From a virus, in IMG/VR virus record IMGVR_UViG_3300008219_000113, positions 1 to 22,745 of that record: a DNA stretch of 22,745 nt; one strand, written 5' to 3'. Made by a program: the position numbers and the translations under genes. Under the pieces are notes generated by a model, which was not told the origin of the DNA, did not search any database, and saw only the letters and a list, made by a program, of their open reading frames with translations. Below, in pieces: positions 20,229 through 22,745 of this stretch. The stretch's first letter is position 1. Every line of letters starts with the position of its first letter.

Positions 20229-20675
20229 TTATCTTACAAGACGATTGAAGTGTGTGGGTTTATCTTCTCCTACTGAGATATCTCCGGAACTATCAAAATC
20301 GTACTTGACTCCTACTCTTAGAATTTTGTCAAATTCATTTTTGTATTCTTGTCTGTAATATGCCATTTTTTCTCTGAATACATCACCTTCTGGAGAGAAC
20401 GTGCTTAGACGTGGGTAGATGTAATGTCCCAATACATGGTACACTGCACATCTTGTCCATTGGCTGTCCACAAGCAAACTGTCTTCGAATGTTGTTGTAG
20501 TACCTGCAGATAGATCATAACGACCATAGTTTGCTCTAGGCCACCATTCTATTTCAATGTCTCTTTTTACGTCTGCTGTTGATAGTGTGTGGAGATCCGA
20601 ATAATCCTGGATTCCATAGTTTTTGATGTCAGGCTCGTATTGTTCAAGATCTGCATCTGTTGTAAAGTTAGCCAC
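20229..20675 (-). CDS. Head-tail connector/adaptor protein, 148 aa, GTG start
   Basis: Probable adaptor between portal and tail. The first part (FTTDADLEQYEPDIKNYGIQDYSDLHTLSTADVKRDIEIEWWPR) has the DL-x-EP-I motif and helical character of phage connector proteins. The middle (SQWTRCAVYHVLGHYIYPRLSTFSPEGDVFREKMAYYRQEYKNEFDKIL) is a long helical segment. The start codon is GTG at 20675, preceded by AGGAGG. It is the first gene after the terminator at 20759-20788 and has an AATAAATA site 49-56 bp upstream, so the tail operon may be started here independently of the capsid transcript. Confidence 0.72.
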   Translation of the reverse strand: MANFTTDADLEQYEPDIKNYGIQDYSDLHTLSTADVKRDIEIEWWPRANYGRYDLSAGTTTTFEDSLLVDSQWTRCAVYHVLGHYIYPRLSTFSPEGDVFREKMAYYRQEYKNEFDKILRVGVKYDFDSSGDISVGEDKPTHFNRLVR

Positions 20676-20723
20676 TTAAGAGTCCTCCTGTTAAAGTGTG
20701 TGCAAGTCCTTCTTGCTAAAACT

Positions 20724-20731
20724 TATTTATT
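20724..20731 (-). promoter_or_regulatory. AATAAATA late-promoter-like site before the tail operon
   Basis: AATAAATA occurs on the minus strand in the short gap between the terminator (20759-20788) and the connector gene start (20675). No convincing sigma70 promoter is seen beside it (TTAACA further upstream is weak), so this may be the sole start site for the tail operon. A small GCAAG/CTTGC hairpin (20702-20716) lies in the leader. It is read as a late promoter only by likeness to T4. Confidence 0.45.
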
Positions 20732-20758
20732 GCGTGTGCCTATGTGTTAAGCACTAAT

Positions 20759-20788
20759 AAAAAAGGGCGACACTGGGCCGCCCTTTTT
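20759..20788 (-). terminator. Rho-independent terminator after the capsid gene
   Basis: AAAAAGGGCG (20760-20769) and CGCCCTTTTT (20779-20788) form a perfect 10-bp stem with a 9-nt loop. On the minus strand a run of six T (20759-20764) follows the GC-rich part. It begins 37 bp after the capsid stop codon. It would end or weaken the capsid transcript before the tail operon, so capsid RNA can exceed tail RNA. Confidence 0.88.
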
Positions 20789-20824
20789 GTAATATGAGCG
20801 AAGGTATAAACCTCCAATCAATTA

Positions 20825-21688
20825 TTATGATATAGTTGCGTCTACTGGTATTTGTACACCGTAAGTGTCATGTAATTCAGACACACCGTATACAGCCGTT
20901 GCAACAACTTCTGTAGCTCTTAAAGATTCATCTCTTTGAGTAGCAATTTTCATGTCAGAGCCCATAGCCATTGCAAGTGCATCTCTGCTGAACACAGAGT
21001 TTACGGCACTTGTAGCCGAGTCAGCCACAACATTTGAAGTTTCGAAAATATCGATACCTGCTATTCTTCCAACATAACCTTCAGTCATTGCCGCGTTGAC
21101 AACTCCTGTGTTACCTTGCGGTACGAATGTTGAAGTCATAGTTTTCTTCATGTTGAAGATTGACGCTGGGTTGAAAACACCAAAGTATGGTCCTGGTACT
21201 CCAGCATTCTTTAATTTTGCCGCCGCCGCAAATAAGTGAGCCGCAGTCATTTCTGTCTGCGTGTCAGTTGCGTTGCCTAATGCAAAAGTTGAGAAGCCTG
21301 AGAATAAACCAGTTAAGTCTTGGTCAATTTTCTTAGCGATTGCTTCACCAAAAAGTCTACCAATGTCACTGATAACGTTCTGTTTTGAGTAGTTTAACGC
21401 CAAGTCAGTTACAGTAGTCATTACACCTACTTCGCCAAGTGTAATATCTTTTTTGGATGTTGTTACAGCAGTGTTTGCCAAGTCAACAGTTTCTGCAACT
21501 GCCGCCGCCGCTGGTGTTGAGTAGATCGGCACTTGTAATACCGTTCCACCGTTGTTTTGTGGGATCGTAAAAGTCTTAACAAGATTTCTCATTACAGATC
21601 TTTCAGCCGCCACGAATTGTGCTTCCGCTACGATTGATGATATTAAATCATCAACACCACCGGATGCTAGTTTTACTTCATTAGCCAT
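20825..21688 (-). CDS. Major capsid protein, HK97-fold type, 287 aa
   Basis: Likely the main head subunit. The N-terminal region (ASGGVDDLISSIVAEAQFVAAERSVMRNLVKTFTIPQNNGGTVLQVPIYSTPAAAAVAETVDL) and the GVMTTVTDLALNYSKQNVISDIGRLFGEAIAKKIDQDLTGLF segment are typical of HK97-like capsids from marine siphoviruses, with spine-helix and P-domain layout. The C-terminal part contains MTEGYVGRIAGIDIFETSNVV and LRATEVVATAVYGVSELHDTYGVQI, classic P-domain and A-domain strands. No delta-domain protease processing site can be seen with certainty, and a separate scaffold gene precedes it. The ATG is preceded by AGGAG. A strong terminator lies directly downstream. Confidence 0.88.
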   Translation of the reverse strand: MANEVKLASGGVDDLISSIVAEAQFVAAERSVMRNLVKTFTIPQNNGGTVLQVPIYSTPAAAAVAETVDLANTAVTTSKKDITLGEVGVMTTVTDLALNYSKQNVISDIGRLFGEAIAKKIDQDLTGLFSGFSTFALGNATDTQTEMTAAHLFAAAAKLKNAGVPGPYFGVFNPASIFNMKKTMTSTFVPQGNTGVVNAAMTEGYVGRIAGIDIFETSNVVADSATSAVNSVFSRDALAMAMGSDMKIATQRDESLRATEVVATAVYGVSELHDTYGVQIPVDATIS

Positions 21689-21720
21689 TTTGTTATCTCC
21701 TATAGTCTAACGTGTTAATG

Positions 21721-22437
21721 TTAACCTATGCCTTGTGTTTTTCTGTACTCAGCATAGATTGCTCTTTGTGCTGGATCTTTCATATCCAACTTGGTGATAT
21801 CAACTGGTTTCACGCCGTCTGTTTGTGTATTTGATTTTGCTCCGCTACCTGATGGGCCTGCACTTATAAAGTGCAAATTATTATCTAAGAACTCTTTTAC
21901 CAACATATCAACCGATAAAGGTTCTCCAGATTCAGCATAGCGTGGAGTTCCATTCTTATCCACAACTTCAACATCTCCAGTGTCATTCAATTTAACTTGG
22001 TCTTTAACTAGCCTTACGACTTGCTCCGGATTAATAGCGCCGTATTTGCTACTAGCCTGAAGCAGTGAATCATCAACCTTGATTGAATTCAACTGTGCGT
22101 GTAATTGAGCAATCCTTTGGTCTTTCTTTTCAGCAGTTTCCTTAAGTATTTTCTCAAATTCACCTCGTTTCTTCTGTTCCTCAAGTACTACTTCTTCTTC
22201 CTTTTCTAACATAGAACGATACTTTTCAACGTCTACTCCTTGGAATTTTTTAAGCACATTGGATTCTGTCTTTTTACGTACAGCCGCCATTGCGTCATTA
22301 AACTCGTCTTGAGTAAATGTTTTAGGTGTTGATACCTCTTCTTGAGATTGGTTGTTAGTTGGACTAACTTTAGAGTCATCTGCTTTGTTCTCAATGTTCT
22401 CGGCAGTTTTGACTTCTGGATTTGCATACTGTTCCAT
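21721..22437 (-). CDS. Head scaffold-like coiled-coil protein, 238 aa
   Basis: Likely scaffolding protein guiding capsid assembly. It is acidic and strongly helical: residues about 40-115 (VRKKTESNVLKKFQGVDVEKYRSMLEKEEEVVLEEQKKRGEFEKILKETAEKKDQRIAQLHAQLNSI) form a long coiled coil, as in gp20-type scaffold proteins. The N-terminus is disordered and the C-terminal part contains a folded tail (PLSVDMLVKEFLDNNLHFISAGPSGSGAKSN, then KLDMKDPAQRAIYAEYRKTQGIG). The position just before the capsid gene is the standard one. GGAGG precedes the ATG at 22437. A protease may act with it, but no protease motif is seen in this chain. Confidence 0.8.
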   Translation of the reverse strand: MEQYANPEVKTAENIENKADDSKVSPTNNQSQEEVSTPKTFTQDEFNDAMAAVRKKTESNVLKKFQGVDVEKYRSMLEKEEEVVLEEQKKRGEFEKILKETAEKKDQRIAQLHAQLNSIKVDDSLLQASSKYGAINPEQVVRLVKDQVKLNDTGDVEVVDKNGTPRYAESGEPLSVDMLVKEFLDNNLHFISAGPSGSGAKSNTQTDGVKPVDITKLDMKDPAQRAIYAEYRKTQGIG

Positions 22438-22511
22438 TATCAGTTCCTCCTTTGGAGTTGTGTGTTTATTTACCTGTGTATTTACGTGTTTAATGTACGT
22501 ATGAATATATT

Positions 22512-22745
22512 TTAGGTTTTAGGCTGACGTTTTGGATCAATAGTGTACAATGTTAAAAGTTCAAGTTTTCTTAAGTGTGCAAGGTCCTTTATTTTTTTCA
22601 ATGCCTTCCTTGCCTTGAATGCACTCTGTTTGGATTGCCATTCTATTGTGCGTCTGTTAAGTTCTTTGTACTCTCTGTAAGCATTGTCCAATGCTATGCT
22701 TACTGACGTTTCAATTGCTTGTCCGTCTAGTTTTCCTTTGTATGG
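22512..22745 (-). CDS. C-terminus of a hypothetical phage protein (partial)
   Basis: An open frame runs in from the right edge and ends with TAA at 22512-22514, giving 77 visible residues: PYKGKLDGQAIETSVSIALD, then NAYREYKELNRRTIEWQSKQ, SAFKARKALKKIKDLAHLRK and LELLTLYTIDPKRQPKT. It is basic and helical. I do not recognise a family with certainty, and the protein start lies outside the window. The gap to the scaffold-like gene is 74 bp and contains two TAAATA hexamers, but these have G before them, so they are weaker matches to the AATAAATA element. Confidence 0.7.
   Translation of the reverse strand, partial: PYKGKLDGQAIETSVSIALDNAYREYKELNRRTIEWQSKQSAFKARKALKKIKDLAHLRKLELLTLYTIDPKRQPKT

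Noticed and set aside
1-22745. CRISPR arrays, tRNA genes, insertion sequences, integrase or attachment sites
   Set aside because: No regularly spaced direct repeats with unique spacers, no cloverleaf pattern, and no transposase- or integrase-like protein were seen.

Overview
This window looks like part of a tailed double-stranded DNA bacteriophage genome (Caudoviricetes) with a siphovirus-type head and tail module. It is probably a marine phage of an AT-rich host. The phage call rests on a continuous run of virion genes: scaffold, HK97-fold capsid, connector, tail terminator, tail tube, tail chaperones, tape measure, distal tail proteins, J-like tip and a long repetitive fibre. The marine and AT-rich-host idea (SAR11- or SAR116-like alphaproteobacteria) is inference from base composition and from small proteins that resemble marine phage proteins. 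Portal, terminase, lysis and replication genes are not in the window.

Layout, read in the direction of transcription (minus strand, right to left). 22745-20825 holds the C-terminus of an unknown gene, a coiled-coil scaffold-like protein and the major capsid protein, followed by a strong hairpin terminator. 20675-11619 is one compact tail operon with overlapping or nearly touching genes. It includes a 53-aa tail assembly protein (18327-18488) in the -1 frame after the chaperone gene, the arrangement of lambda G/GT. 11586-11041 is a sugar-transferase-like Rossmann protein. 10978-9990 is the only plus-strand block: a candidate structured RNA of about 640 nt and a small zinc-ribbon protein. 9974-5864 carries accessory genes: an FkbM-type methyltransferase, a lipoprotein, a beta-type DNA methyltransferase and several small unknown proteins, each group preceded by a clear sigma70 promoter. 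5863-5146 is about 700 bp without a convincing gene but rich in inverted and helically phased repeats. 5145-3422 is an operon of small proteins, and 3350-9 is the 1113-aa tail fibre.

Control signals are unusually legible. Five near-consensus TTGACA/TATAAT promoters lie on the minus strand. An octamer AATAAATA, close to the T4 late promoter TATAAATA, occurs five times, always in the sense direction upstream of genes and often interlocked with a sigma70 promoter. A related TTTAAATA sits directly against start codons that lack a Shine-Dalgarno. The fibre gene has a leader in which the ribosome site is masked by a 9-bp inverted repeat that a transcript from the AATAAATA site would lack, as known for some T4 genes. 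The lipoprotein leader can form mutually exclusive helices. The strongest candidate for something undescribed is the plus-strand RNA at 10003-10644. It has two three-way junctions with almost no linkers, a possible pseudoknot, two adjacent GCAA-capped hairpins and a nested closing helix.

All homology statements come from reading the protein sequences. No database search or folding program was run.
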